NCBI RefSeq assembly: GCF_021538615.1
Contig: NZ_JAJHIZ010000002.1
Span: 124,001 to 188,000 of the forward strand
Direction: 5' to 3'
Source of the DNA: Niabella agricola
Lineage (GTDB): Bacteria; Bacteroidota; Bacteroidia; Chitinophagales; Chitinophagaceae
Length of the DNA stretch: 64,000 nucleotides
A program made the position numbers and the translations under genes. The first letter of the stretch is position 1, and every line of letters begins with the position of its first letter. The notes beneath the pieces are model-generated. The model searched no databases and was not told the DNA's origin. It saw only the letters and a list, made by a program, of their open reading frames with translations. Positions 36,514 through 46,271 of this stretch are shown piece by piece.

Positions 36514-38862
36514 ATGATCAGGAAGGTTATTACAGGCCTTTTGGCTTTTGCGGTCTTTTCAACTGTGGCAAGGGCGCAGGATACTTCATTGCTGAACTAT
36601 TTCCGGTTGCAGGAGGTGACGCTGTTGCCGGGTCCGTTCAGGCATGCACAGGACCTCAATAAAAAGTACCTGCTGGAGCTGGATGCAGACCGGTTGCTGG
36701 CGCCATTTCGCCGCGAAGCGGGGCTGCCGGTTCAGGTGCAAAGCTATACCAATTGGGAAAATACCGGCTTGGATGGTCATATCGGCGGTCATTACCTCTC
36801 CGGGCTGTCGCTAATGTATGCATCCACAGGCGATACCCTTATCGGGAACCGGCTGCAGTATATGCTGCGCGAATTGAAAAAATGCCAGGATGCCAACGGC
36901 GATGGCTATATCGGCGGTGTGCCCGGCGGGAAAAAAATCTGGAATGAAATTAACGGCGGCCAGATCAAAGCCGGCGCATTTAGTTTGAATGATAAATGGG
37001 TGCCTTTATATAATATTCATAAAACCTATGCCGGTTTAAGAGACGCCTGGTTGCTGACCGGAAACACGGAGGCCCGGGAAATGCTGATCAACATGGCCGA
37101 TTGGGCGATACGGCTGGTCTCTCGTTTATCGGACGCTCAGATACAGGAGATGCTGCGCAGCGAACACGGTGGATTAAACGAAGTGTTTGCAGACGTGGCG
37201 GTGATTACCGGCGATAAAAAATACCTGCAACTGGCCCGCCGGTTCTCACACCGGGCGGTTCTGGATCCCCTCCTGCACCATGAAGATCAGTTAACTGGTA
37301 TGCATGCCAATACCCAGATACCAAAAGTGCTGGGCTTTAAACGTATTTCCGAGGTTAAAGGAAATGCTTCCTGGGGAGAGGCGGCCCGTTTTTTCTGGGA
37401 ACGGGTGGTGGAGCATCGTTCCGTTTGTATTGGCGGCAACAGCACATCCGAGCATTTTAATGCGCTGGATGATTTTTCAAAAATGATCCGGGGTGTTGAA
37501 GGCCCTGAAACCTGCAACACCTATAATATGCTTCGCCTTACAAAGATGCTGTACCAAAGCTCCGGGGAACAGCAATACATCGATTATTACGAAAAAGCGT
37601 TGTACAATCACATGCTTTCTACACAGGATCCCAATACGGGCGGACTGGTGTATTTTACCCCGATGCGGCCGGGGCATTACCGCGTCTATTCCCAACCGCA
37701 AACCAGCATGTGGTGTTGCGTAGGCTCGGGGCTCGAAAGTCATTCCAAATACGCCGAAATGATCTATGCCTATAAAAAGAATGACCTCTATCTGAACCTG
37801 TTTATCCCTTCGCGCCTGCACTGGAAAGAAAAAGGCGTGACCCTGGTTCAGGAAAATGATTTTCCGGATCATCCGCAAACCCGGCTAACGGTCTACGTAA
37901 AGCAAAAGACCCCGTTCACCCTGCAGCTGCGCTACCCCGCATGGGTTGCCTCCGGCACTTTGCAAATTTTGGTGAACGGTAAAAAATATCCGGCAAAGCC
38001 GGTTAATGGCTATGTGCCCATCAACCGGGAATGGAAAAATGGCGACCGGCTTACAGTTGAGATGCCCATGCATATGCGCGTAGAATCGTTACCGGGCGCT
38101 GAGGGGTATTACGCTTTTTTATATGGCCCGGTAGTACTGGCCGCCAAAACAGATACTCTTGGCCAGTCCGGCCTGTTTGCCGATGATTCAAGGGGTGGTC
38201 ATATAGCGCGGGGCCCGCAAATTCCGTTGAAAGAAATGCCCGTAATAGTAAGTATGCCCGGCCGTTTGGCCAACCTGCCGCAGCCGGTGAAGACCAAACC
38301 ATTAACGTTTAAGCTTAAGCATCTCTTTCCCGCCCAATATCCCGGTGGTATGGAACTGATTCCCTTTTTTCGCTTGCATGAATCGCGCTATATCATTTAC
38401 TGGCCGCAGGCAACGCCTGAAGCTGTAAAGAAAATGCAGGAAAAAATGGCAGTGGCCGAGGAGGAAATGATCAAATGGGATGCCCTGACCATTGACAAAG
38501 TAGTTTGCGGCGAGCAGCAGCCCGAGTCGGACCATTTTATACAACAGGAAGATTCATGGACGGGCTTTATAGAAGATGTACACTGGCGGGAAGCGCGGGG
38601 CTGGTTCAGTTACCGGTTAAGGAGCCAGGGGCAAACTTCCCGGCGATTGTACCTGAAATATTTTGACCCGGTACGGTTTGATGTGCTGATCAATGGCAAA
38701 AAACTGGTTACGCTGAAACCCGGTGATAGCAATGGGCTGCAGACCCGCATCGTCCCCCTGCCTCCGGGATCTTCGGATGAAGCTGTAACGGAAGTAACCA
38801 TAAAGGCGGCAGATAACTTCACAACAGGGAAAATAGCGGAACTCCGCCTATTGAAGGAATGA
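36514..38862 (+). CDS. GH127/GH146 beta-L-arabinofuranosidase
   Basis: Signal peptide (LLAFAVFSTVARAQ) and an (alpha/alpha)6 barrel with the family zinc-thiolate site: Glu and Cys in GPETCNTYNM (about E332, C334) and the Cys pair in SMWCCVGSGLES (about C401, C402), one of which is the nucleophile. The 782-aa length with an extra C-terminal beta domain resembles GH146 more than the shorter GH127 type; I cannot settle this by eye. It removes beta-L-arabinofuranose, found on hydroxyproline-linked arabino-oligosaccharides and on some RG-I side chains. Its pairing with alpha-arabinofuranosidases shows the target carries both anomers. Confidence 0.93.
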   Translation: MIRKVITGLLAFAVFSTVARAQDTSLLNYFRLQEVTLLPGPFRHAQDLNKKYLLELDADRLLAPFRREAGLPVQVQSYTNWENTGLDGHIGGHYLSGLSLMYASTGDTLIGNRLQYMLRELKKCQDANGDGYIGGVPGGKKIWNEINGGQIKAGAFSLNDKWVPLYNIHKTYAGLRDAWLLTGNTEAREMLINMADWAIRLVSRLSDAQIQEMLRSEHGGLNEVFADVAVITGDKKYLQLARRFSHRAVLDPLLHHEDQLTGMHANTQIPKVLGFKRISEVKGNASWGEAARFFWERVVEHRSVCIGGNSTSEHFNALDDFSKMIRGVEGPETCNTYNMLRLTKMLYQSSGEQQYIDYYEKALYNHMLSTQDPNTGGLVYFTPMRPGHYRVYSQPQTSMWCCVGSGLESHSKYAEMIYAYKKNDLYLNLFIPSRLHWKEKGVTLVQENDFPDHPQTRLTVYVKQKTPFTLQLRYPAWVASGTLQILVNGKKYPAKPVNGYVPINREWKNGDRLTVEMPMHMRVESLPGAEGYYAFLYGPVVLAAKTDTLGQSGLFADDSRGGHIARGPQIPLKEMPVIVSMPGRLANLPQPVKTKPLTFKLKHLFPAQYPGGMELIPFFRLHESRYIIYWPQATPEAVKKMQEKMAVAEEEMIKWDALTIDKVVCGEQQPESDHFIQQEDSWTGFIEDVHWREARGWFSYRLRSQGQTSRRLYLKYFDPVRFDVLINGKKLVTLKPGDSNGLQTRIVPLPPGSSDEAVTEVTIKAADNFTTGKIAELRLLKE

Positions 38863-39005
38863 AGAATGAAGATTTTAATAAAGAGACGGGTAATATTCCT
38901 GAGCTGATTGCGGGCCGGACCTTAAAAATGAGGTGCCCGTGCAAGCGGCCGCTTTTGTAAATAGATGTATGACACGTTAAAAAATAAAATGAAAAGATCC
39001 GGTCA

Positions 39006-41189
39006 ATGAAGAATAGAACATTAATTGTAAAAGCAAACAGCAGGAATGCAGTAGTCATCGTTATTTTTTTTATGCTGTCCATGTTTCAAAGCCAGGGGCA
39101 GCAAAAACTGCAGCAGAAGGGTTATACAGCCTATCTGTTTACCTATTTTACCGGTAATCAAAAGCAGGAAGAAGCCATCCGTTTTGCCATCAGTGCCGAT
39201 GGGTATCATTATTGGGCCCTGAATGGGAACCAGCCGGTTCTTGCTTCGGAAGCCATCAGTACCACCGGCGGTGTACGGGATCCGCATATCCTGCGCGGGG
39301 CAGATCAAAAAACCTTTTACATGGTGGCAACCGATATGGTGTCGGCCAACGGCTGGAACTCCAACCGCGCCATGGTGCTGATGCGGTCAACGGACCTGAT
39401 AAACTGGTCGTCTTCGGTAGTAAACATTCCCAAAACCTTTAAGGCTTTTGAAAATGTAAACCGGGTTTGGGCCCCGCAAACCATTTACGACCCTGTAAAG
39501 AAAAAATACATGATCTATTGGTCGATGCGGGCGGGCGATGAACCCGATGTGATCTACTATGCATATGCCAATAAAGATTTTACTGCTTTGGAAACGGCAC
39601 CCCTTGTATTGTTTCATAACCCGCATGGTACGGCCTGCATTGATGGGGATATTGTTTTTAAAGACGGGAAGTATTATCTCTTTTTTAAAACGGAGGGCAG
39701 CGGCAACGGGATCAAGATCGCAGTTTCGGACCAGCTTACCACCGGTTATACACTACGCGACCAATATGTACAGCAGACCAGCGATCCTGTTGAAGGGGCA
39801 GGCGTATTTAAGCTCAATGATGGCAGCGGCTATATCTTAATGTATGATGTATATACCCGGGGCCGCTACCAGTTTACAAAAACCAGCAACTTTAAAAATT
39901 TTAAAGTGGTGGATGCGGACATCTCCATGAACTTTCATCCCCGGCACGGAACGGTATTGCCCATTACCACACAGGAAGCAGAACAACTGGCCGGTAAATG
40001 GCTGCAGCCCCGGGATCTGTTCACATCGGTGCAGTCGAAGCAGATCCGGAAGAACAATATCGTGTTCGATACATCCCGTAAAAAGTTGTACCTCCCTGTG
40101 CTGCCGGGTACGCCATTGCGGCACTTTGATCCTGGGTTTACAAAACTTCCCGGAGTATCCATTGCACCGGCAGGACCGGCTGATTTTTCAAAGGGCCCTG
40201 TACGTTATGCCATTAAGGTTAAGGGCCACCAGGCAGCGGAAGTGGAGGTGCATATTGTGCAGGATCACAACCCCGTTCTCAACGGTTATTATGCGGACCC
40301 GGAAATATTGTATGCCGGGAAAACAAAACGATTCTATATCTATCCGACAAGCGATGGATTTACCGGCTGGAGCGGTAATCAATTCAAAGCTTTTTCTTCG
40401 CCCGACCTGCTGCATTGGAAAGATGAAGGTGTGATCCTGGACCTGCCCAAACAGGTAAGCTGGGCCGGCCGCAATGCCTGGGCACCCTGTATCATAGAAA
40501 AGAAAACCGAAGGGCGGTATCAATATTTTTACTATTTCACTGCAGCGCAAAAAATAGGAGTAGCGGTTGCTGATCATCCCACGGGCCCGTTTACCGACCT
40601 GGGCAAACCCCTGGTTGCAGAAAAACCACCCGGCGTAAAGGGTGGGCAGGAAATAGATCCCGATGTATTTACAGATCCGCAAACCAGTAAAAGTTATTTG
40701 TATTGGGGTAACGGGTATATGGCGGTGGCCGAGCTGAATGCAGATATGGTTTCGTTAAAGCCGGGAACCACCAGGATTCTTACGCCCGACCGCACATTCC
40801 GGGAGGGAACCTATGTATTTTACCGGAAGGGGGTTTATTATTTTATGTGGAGCGAGAATGATACCCGTAGCCCGGACTACAGGGTGCGTTATGGTACGGC
40901 AACCACACCGCTCGGTCCCATCCATGTGCCGGAAAATAATGTGGTGCTGCAAAAAAAAGCTGCCGCGGGCATTTATGGTACCGGGCATCATTCGGTATTA
41001 CAATTGCCGGGCACCGATCGCTGGTACATCGTTTATCACCGGTTTACCTATCCCAATGGTATGGCTATGGGAGAAGCGGCCGGTTATCACCGGGAAGTAT
41101 GCATCGATACGCTGGAATTTAATGCCGATGGAAACATCCGGGAAGTAAAGCCTTCGCATCTCGGCGTTGGCCCGGTGCATTTAAAATAG
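39006..41189 (+). CDS. Double-domain GH43 glycosidase
   Basis: 727 aa with a signal anchor or peptide at residues ~14-32. Two GH43 propellers lie in tandem. The N-domain has Asp in GGVRDPHIL (about D92), Asp in ACIDGDIVF and Glu in PVEGAGVF. The C-domain has Asp in GYYADPEIL (about D431), Asp in QEIDPDVF and Glu in FREGTYVFY. Both triads look intact, so the protein may hydrolyse two linkages or one linkage processively. 38863-39005 upstream has no gene. The next gene follows after 32 bases. Confidence 0.9.
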   Translation: MKNRTLIVKANSRNAVVIVIFFMLSMFQSQGQQKLQQKGYTAYLFTYFTGNQKQEEAIRFAISADGYHYWALNGNQPVLASEAISTTGGVRDPHILRGADQKTFYMVATDMVSANGWNSNRAMVLMRSTDLINWSSSVVNIPKTFKAFENVNRVWAPQTIYDPVKKKYMIYWSMRAGDEPDVIYYAYANKDFTALETAPLVLFHNPHGTACIDGDIVFKDGKYYLFFKTEGSGNGIKIAVSDQLTTGYTLRDQYVQQTSDPVEGAGVFKLNDGSGYILMYDVYTRGRYQFTKTSNFKNFKVVDADISMNFHPRHGTVLPITTQEAEQLAGKWLQPRDLFTSVQSKQIRKNNIVFDTSRKKLYLPVLPGTPLRHFDPGFTKLPGVSIAPAGPADFSKGPVRYAIKVKGHQAAEVEVHIVQDHNPVLNGYYADPEILYAGKTKRFYIYPTSDGFTGWSGNQFKAFSSPDLLHWKDEGVILDLPKQVSWAGRNAWAPCIIEKKTEGRYQYFYYFTAAQKIGVAVADHPTGPFTDLGKPLVAEKPPGVKGGQEIDPDVFTDPQTSKSYLYWGNGYMAVAELNADMVSLKPGTTRILTPDRTFREGTYVFYRKGVYYFMWSENDTRSPDYRVRYGTATTPLGPIHVPENNVVLQKKAAAGIYGTGHHSVLQLPGTDRWYIVYHRFTYPNGMAMGEAAGYHREVCIDTLEFNADGNIREVKPSHLGVGPVHLK

Positions 41190-41221
41190 GATTGCTTAAC
41201 CTCTAAAACGGATCTTAAATC

Positions 41222-43699
41222 ATGATAAAACGGATTGTATTCTTACTGGTAATCGTTGCTGTATGCAGCCGCGCTCTGGCAGGTGCTCCCGATTCGGTCT
41301 GGCTTTTTGCCTACGCAAAAGTGCAACACGAAGGAAGGGATGGGCTGCATTTTGCCTGGAGCAACGACGGGAAAAGCTGGCATGCCATTGGCCAGGAGTT
41401 TGGTTTTGTAAGATCGGACTATGGGCGCTGGGGCAGCGAGAAGCGCATGATTCAACCGGTGCTGTTTCCCGGTACAGGGGGAACCTGGCATTGTGTATGG
41501 AACCTTACCGGCGATACCGGACCGGTTGCCTATACGGCTTCGCAGGATCTGGTGCGTTGGATCCCGCAATCTTACTATGCAGACCTGGAAACGGTGCAAC
41601 CCGTATCTGCACCACAGGTGGAGGATGCCAGGAAGCGGCAAACAGAGGTGTTGGTGCTGGGCGTACCGCGAAAGGGAAGCCGGCTAAAAGTATCCTGGAC
41701 CCTGGTGGATGGCCTGTTGAAAAAAGAACAGCTTACGGGGTACCGGAACCAGCTATGGGGTGAAACTACCCACGAAGACAGCGCGCGGTTTGCGACCCTG
41801 AAGCCGGTAATGGTATCCATCCGCCCGGAAATAGCGCGTTCAAAAAAGATCGGCAATATGTTGATGGGCGTGTTCTTTGAAGATATCAACTATGCTGCAG
41901 ATGGCGGGCTCTACGCCGAGCTGGTGCAGAACCGGGGATTTGAATATGATCCAGCTGACAAAGAAAACCGCGATCCGGACTGGAATGCAAAAAAAGCCTG
42001 GAGTGTTTCCGGGAAGGGGCTGGATTTTGCCATTGCTTCAGTTGATCCCATCCATTCCAACAATAAGCATTATGCAGTACTGCGTACGGATGGTACCGGA
42101 GGTGCGCTGGTTAATGAAGGCTTTGACGGCATGGTTATAAAAGCAGGGGAGCGGTACGATCTTTCCCTGTTCGCCCGGTCGCTTTCCGGAAAAAATAACA
42201 AACTCGCCGTTCGGCTTAAAACAAAAGATGGTACGGTGGTCGCAGCTTCCGTGATTAACGGGTTAACACCGGTCTGGAAAAAGCAAAGCCTGGTGCTGGT
42301 GGCAAAGGAAACCGTAACCGATGCAAGACTGGAACTCATTCCGCAGGCGGAAGGTGCCCTCGCGCTGGATATGATCTCGTTGTTTCCGCGTAACACGTTT
42401 AAAGGCCGTAAGAACGGGCTGCGTGCAGATCTGGCGCAGCATATTGCAGACCTGCATCCCCGGTTTATCCGCTTCCCGGGCGGTTGTGTGGCGCATGGCG
42501 ATGGCATCGAAAATATTTATAACTGGAAAAATACGATCGGTCCGCTGGAGGCCCGCAAGCCACAACGCAATTTATGGGGCTATCATCAAAGCATGGGGCT
42601 CGGTTATTTTGAATACTTCCGGTTTTGTGAAGACATCGGTGCGGAGCCGGTTCCCGTAGTGGCGGCTGGCGTGCCCTGCCAGAATTCGGCGCAGCACGGA
42701 CATCCGTTGGGCGGACAGCAATGCGGCATCCCGTTAAAAGATATGAACCGTTACATACAGGATGTGCTGGACCTGGTGGAATGGGCCAACGGCGATGTGC
42801 ATACCCAATGGGGGAGGCAGCGTGCCGCAGCTGGTCACCCGGAGCCCTTTCATTTAAAGTATATCGGGATCGGTAATGAAGACCTGATATCGGATGTGTT
42901 TACAGAGCGGTTCATCATGATCTATAATGCCGTTAAGAAGAAATATCCGGACGTTACAGTGATTGGAACCGTGGGGCCTTTTTTTGAAGGGTCGGATTAT
43001 GATGCAGGCTGGAAGCTGGCATCCCGGCTGCAGGTGCCCATGGTGGACGAGCATTACTATGTACCGCCGGGCTGGTTTATTTATAACCAGGATTTTTATG
43101 ATCAATACGATCGCAACGGGCCTAAAGTATACCTGGGCGAATATGCCGCACATCTGCCGGGCAGGCCCAATAACCTCGAAACTGCATTGGCGGAGGCGCT
43201 CCACCTGACTGCACTCGAGCGCAACGGCGATGTGGTGCGGATGGCATCCTACGCGCCCCTGCTTGCGAAAGAAGGCCATACGCAATGGAGCCCGGATCTC
43301 ATTTATTTCAATAACAGCATGGTAAAACCTACCACCGGCTATTATGTGCAGCAGCTGTTTGGGCAAAATGCGGGCGAGACCTATATTCCGGCCAAGGCTG
43401 TTTTTTCAAATAACAATGAAAAAATAAAAGCCCGCGTAGCCTGGTCGATCGTGAAGGATGCAAAAACAGGAGACGTGATCCTGAAGCTGGTGAACCTGTT
43501 GCCGGTAGCTGCCCAGGCCAGATTAGACGTCAGTGCTTTGGGCCTGCATGCTGCACCTGTAACGAAAATGGTATTGACCGGGCGGCCCGATGAAAAAAAT
43601 CTTAAGCCGGTAAAAACAACGGTTTCATTAAATGAACTGGAAAAAACAGAGATGCCTCCTTATTCCATTACTGTATTGCGGGCAGGAGGACCAAAATAA
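41222..43699 (+). CDS. GH51 alpha-L-arabinofuranosidase with N-terminal propeller-like extension
   Basis: 825 aa, secreted (VAVCSRALAGAPD). The first ~190 residues (LFAYAKVQHEGRDGLHFAWS; AYTASQDLVRWIPQ) resemble part of a GH43-like propeller, with no complete triad visible, fused to a full GH51 from SIRPEIARSKKIGNMLMGVF. GH51 acid/base is in IGIGNEDL (about E553) and the nucleophile in YLGEYAAH (about E640). It differs from the first GH51 mainly by this extension, which may bind substrate. It is the last gene of the PUL; no terminator is evident before the repeat array. Confidence 0.9.
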   Translation: MIKRIVFLLVIVAVCSRALAGAPDSVWLFAYAKVQHEGRDGLHFAWSNDGKSWHAIGQEFGFVRSDYGRWGSEKRMIQPVLFPGTGGTWHCVWNLTGDTGPVAYTASQDLVRWIPQSYYADLETVQPVSAPQVEDARKRQTEVLVLGVPRKGSRLKVSWTLVDGLLKKEQLTGYRNQLWGETTHEDSARFATLKPVMVSIRPEIARSKKIGNMLMGVFFEDINYAADGGLYAELVQNRGFEYDPADKENRDPDWNAKKAWSVSGKGLDFAIASVDPIHSNNKHYAVLRTDGTGGALVNEGFDGMVIKAGERYDLSLFARSLSGKNNKLAVRLKTKDGTVVAASVINGLTPVWKKQSLVLVAKETVTDARLELIPQAEGALALDMISLFPRNTFKGRKNGLRADLAQHIADLHPRFIRFPGGCVAHGDGIENIYNWKNTIGPLEARKPQRNLWGYHQSMGLGYFEYFRFCEDIGAEPVPVVAAGVPCQNSAQHGHPLGGQQCGIPLKDMNRYIQDVLDLVEWANGDVHTQWGRQRAAAGHPEPFHLKYIGIGNEDLISDVFTERFIMIYNAVKKKYPDVTVIGTVGPFFEGSDYDAGWKLASRLQVPMVDEHYYVPPGWFIYNQDFYDQYDRNGPKVYLGEYAAHLPGRPNNLETALAEALHLTALERNGDVVRMASYAPLLAKEGHTQWSPDLIYFNNSMVKPTTGYYVQQLFGQNAGETYIPAKAVFSNNNEKIKARVAWSIVKDAKTGDVILKLVNLLPVAAQARLDVSALGLHAAPVTKMVLTGRPDEKNLKPVKTTVSLNELEKTEMPPYSITVLRAGGPK

Positions 43700-43802
43700 A
43701 AGGGGGGATTTCAAATTTTCGCTATCGCTGCGCCGATCCGCGGCGGCGGAAGGCATCTGCTAAAACAGGGAGACTTCTTGATTGCACTCGAAGCGACAGT
43801 AT

Positions 43803-44700
43803 AATTGATCTTCTCTACCCGGTGTAATCGGTCATCAGCAAGCCAATAATATGATACGCTTTCGTCACCATGAGCGCAACAAAGTGGAGCCGAAGGGTCT
43901 TCGGACGGTCCGGTATCACAGGGATGCTTCGGCTGTGCTCAGCATGACGGAAGTATGATTGATCTTCTGTATCCGGTGTAATCGGTGATCAGCAGGCCAA
44001 TGATATGATACGCTTTCGTCACCCTGAGCGAAACAAAGTGGAGCCGAAGGGTCTCCTGGCGGTCGGACAGTCCGGTATTACAGGGATGCTTCGGCTTCGC
44101 TGCGCTCCGCTCAGCATGACGGAAGTATGATTGATCTTCTCTACCCGGTGTAATTGGTCATCAGCAAGCCAATAATATGATACGCTTTCGTCACCCTGAG
44201 CGCAACAAAGTGGAGCCGAAGGGTCTCTTGACCGTCGGACGGTCCGGTATTACAGGGATGCTTCGGCTTCGCTGCGCTCCGCTCAGCATGACGGAAGTAT
44301 GATTGATCTTCTCTACCCGGTGTAATTGGTCATCAGCAAGCCAATAATATGATACGCTTTCGTCACCCTGAGCGCAACAAAGTGGAGCCGAAGGGTCTCT
44401 TGACCGTCGGACGGTCCGGTATCACAGGGATGCTTCGGCTGTGCTCAGCATGACGGTAGCATGATTGATCTTCTCTACCCGGTGTAATCGATGATCAGCA
44501 AGCTAATGATATGATACGCTTTCGTCACCCTGAGCGCAACAAAGTGGAGCCGAAGGGTCTCCTGGCGGTCGGACAGTCCGGTATCACAGGGATGCTTCGG
44601 CTTCGCTCCGCTCAGCACGACGATAGTATAATTGATCTTCTCTACCCGGTGTAATCGGTCATCAGCAAGCCAATAATATGATACGCTTTCGTCACCCTGA
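43803..44700. repeat. Tandem array of palindromic intergenic repeats (left part)
   Basis: Units of about 153-172 bp begin near 43804, 43959, 44129, 44302, 44463 and 44630. Each has arms CGTCACCCTGAGCG...GTGGAGCCGAAG and CTTCGGC...GCTCAGCATGACGG that pair with each other, so every unit can fold into a long imperfect hairpin. The sixth unit is cut at CACCCTGA by the IS110 element and resumes after it. 43700-43802 is the decayed edge. Confidence 0.9.
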
Positions 44701-44758
44701 GTTAACCATTAGCGGATCAAAATTATTGGGGTCTATGACGTGGATTATCTTTGATTAA

Positions 44759-44921
44759 AGCAGGCTACAGCAGTGTAGCAGTAACATCGGTTAGTGTCTA
44801 AGTACCTGTCCCTGAGTTTTGCTTCAAAGAACGGTCCATTATTGTTTGGTGATACTGTTGAGGCAGTATTCCCGTTTGGCAGCTTGCCTTTTTTCAGAAC
44901 CTCTTTGAGCTGTAGCCTGCT
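44759..44921 (+). ncRNA. Putative bridge RNA (seekRNA) of the IS110 element
   Basis: A perfect 13-bp inverted repeat (44759-44771 with 44909-44921) closes a ~163-nt region upstream of the recombinase. A short alternative 5' hairpin pairs GCTACA with TGTAGC (44764-44779). Inside, CCCTGAG (44810-44816) equals the left target and core; the next bases GTTTTGCT (44816-44823) pair with AGCGAAAC of the right target, with one G-U pair. TTGGCAG (44876-44882), inside a loop closed by AGGCA/TGCCT, equals the element's right end and core. A right-donor guide is less clear (GGTTAGT at 44789, two G-U pairs). Size and position agree with known IS110 bridge RNAs. Confidence 0.65.
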
Positions 44922-44948
44922 ATTTTCTAACTTTTAAAGATAATAGTT

Positions 44949-46271
44949 ATGTCAAAGGTAATTGAGTTTGAGCAACAAAATGCAAATGCAGCCGCCATAG
45001 ATATTGGCTCAAAAAAGATCTTTGTTTGCTGGGATGGGATTACCGTAAAAAGTTATGAGACTTTTACGGGCAGCTATAAGCAATGTATCGATGAGCTTAG
45101 GGCTAACGGTGTACAGCGGGTGTGTATGGAGGCCACAGGCATCTACTGGATAGCCCTGCACCAGATGCTGGAAGAAGCGGGCATGGAAGTATGCCTGGTT
45201 AATCCCAAAGAAGTAAAGCAGGTAAAGGGTAGAAAGACAGATGTAAAAGATGCCTGTTGGATACAAAAAATGTTTAGTGCCGGTCTGGTGCGCCAGAGTT
45301 ATATTCCTGCCGGCAAGTTAAAAGAGTTACGAATGATGATTCGGGAGCGGGAAGATATTATTGGTATGGGAAGTACCTATGTGAATAAGATGCAAAAGGC
45401 ATTGGAGTTAATGAATATTAAACTCACAGAAGTAATCTGTCAAATTAATGGTGCCAGCGGTATACGGATGATAGAGGCGATCATCAATGGAGAGCGTAAT
45501 AAAGAAAAATTACTGGCACTTTGCCATGTAAGCATCCGGGAAAAGAAGGCAGATGCGGTTTTAAACGCACTTGAAGGGCATTACAATGAAAGTTGGTTAT
45601 TCCTGCTGGAACAAAATTTAATTCTTTGGAAGGTGCACCAAAAACAACTCCTGCGTATTGATAAGCGTATTGAAGCATTGCTAGGTGATTTGGAGCAGGG
45701 TAGACAGTTTGTAGCAAGTGAGTATAAAGCCAAACCGGTACGGCATCATAAACCCATGATAACCGATTTGCACCAGAAATTACTAAATATTTATGGCGTA
45801 GATGCCAATTGCATTCCTGGCATCACTGATTATACACTACTAAAGCTACTGGGAGAAGTGGGGGCAGATATGAGCCGGTTTCCAACGGTAAAGCATTTTG
45901 TGAGCTGGTGCGGTCTTTGTCCCGGTCATAACCAGAGCGGTTCTAAAAGCAGGAAGTCGAAAATGAAGAATCACTCCAATGCAGGCCAAACCTTCCGCGA
46001 AGTAGCTCAGGCCTTGCTTAATAGTAAGTATATAGCTATTGGAGCCTTTATCAGGAAACTAAAGAGTAGAAAAGAGGCGCGCATAGCAATAAAAGCCGGG
46101 GCAAGAAAAATAGCTACTGCATTCTATAATTTATTAACAAAAGGAGCTCAATATATAGAGCAAGGCATTCATAAGTATGAACAACAACTCAAAGAAAGAG
46201 AACAGAAATATTTACAAAAAATGGCTTTAAAATATGGAATGAAGTTCGTTGAAATACAATCGCTTAAATAA
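44949..46271 (+). CDS. IS110-family RNA-guided recombinase (transposase)
   Basis: 440 aa. The N-terminal RuvC-like DEDD domain shows D18 (AAIDIGSK), E61 (CMEATGIYW), D98 and D101 (GRKTDVKDACW). A coiled-coil middle (~residues 180-260) follows. The C-terminal Tnp_20 domain (VDANCIPGITDYTLLKLLGE; FVSWCGLCPGHNQSGSKSRK) supplies the catalytic Ser. All catalytic positions look intact, so the element may be active. It is the only gene of the IS and lies 28 bases after the putative bridge RNA. It would recombine donor and target DNA through guide pairing; that mechanism is known for the family. Confidence 0.95.
   Translation: MSKVIEFEQQNANAAAIDIGSKKIFVCWDGITVKSYETFTGSYKQCIDELRANGVQRVCMEATGIYWIALHQMLEEAGMEVCLVNPKEVKQVKGRKTDVKDACWIQKMFSAGLVRQSYIPAGKLKELRMMIREREDIIGMGSTYVNKMQKALELMNIKLTEVICQINGASGIRMIEAIINGERNKEKLLALCHVSIREKKADAVLNALEGHYNESWLFLLEQNLILWKVHQKQLLRIDKRIEALLGDLEQGRQFVASEYKAKPVRHHKPMITDLHQKLLNIYGVDANCIPGITDYTLLKLLGEVGADMSRFPTVKHFVSWCGLCPGHNQSGSKSRKSKMKNHSNAGQTFREVAQALLNSKYIAIGAFIRKLKSRKEARIAIKAGARKIATAFYNLLTKGAQYIEQGIHKYEQQLKEREQKYLQKMALKYGMKFVEIQSLK

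Noticed and set aside
44949..46271. IS1111-type element
   Set aside because: IS1111 elements carry subterminal inverted repeats and the long non-coding part downstream of the gene; here it is upstream and no such repeats are seen, so the IS110 group fits better.
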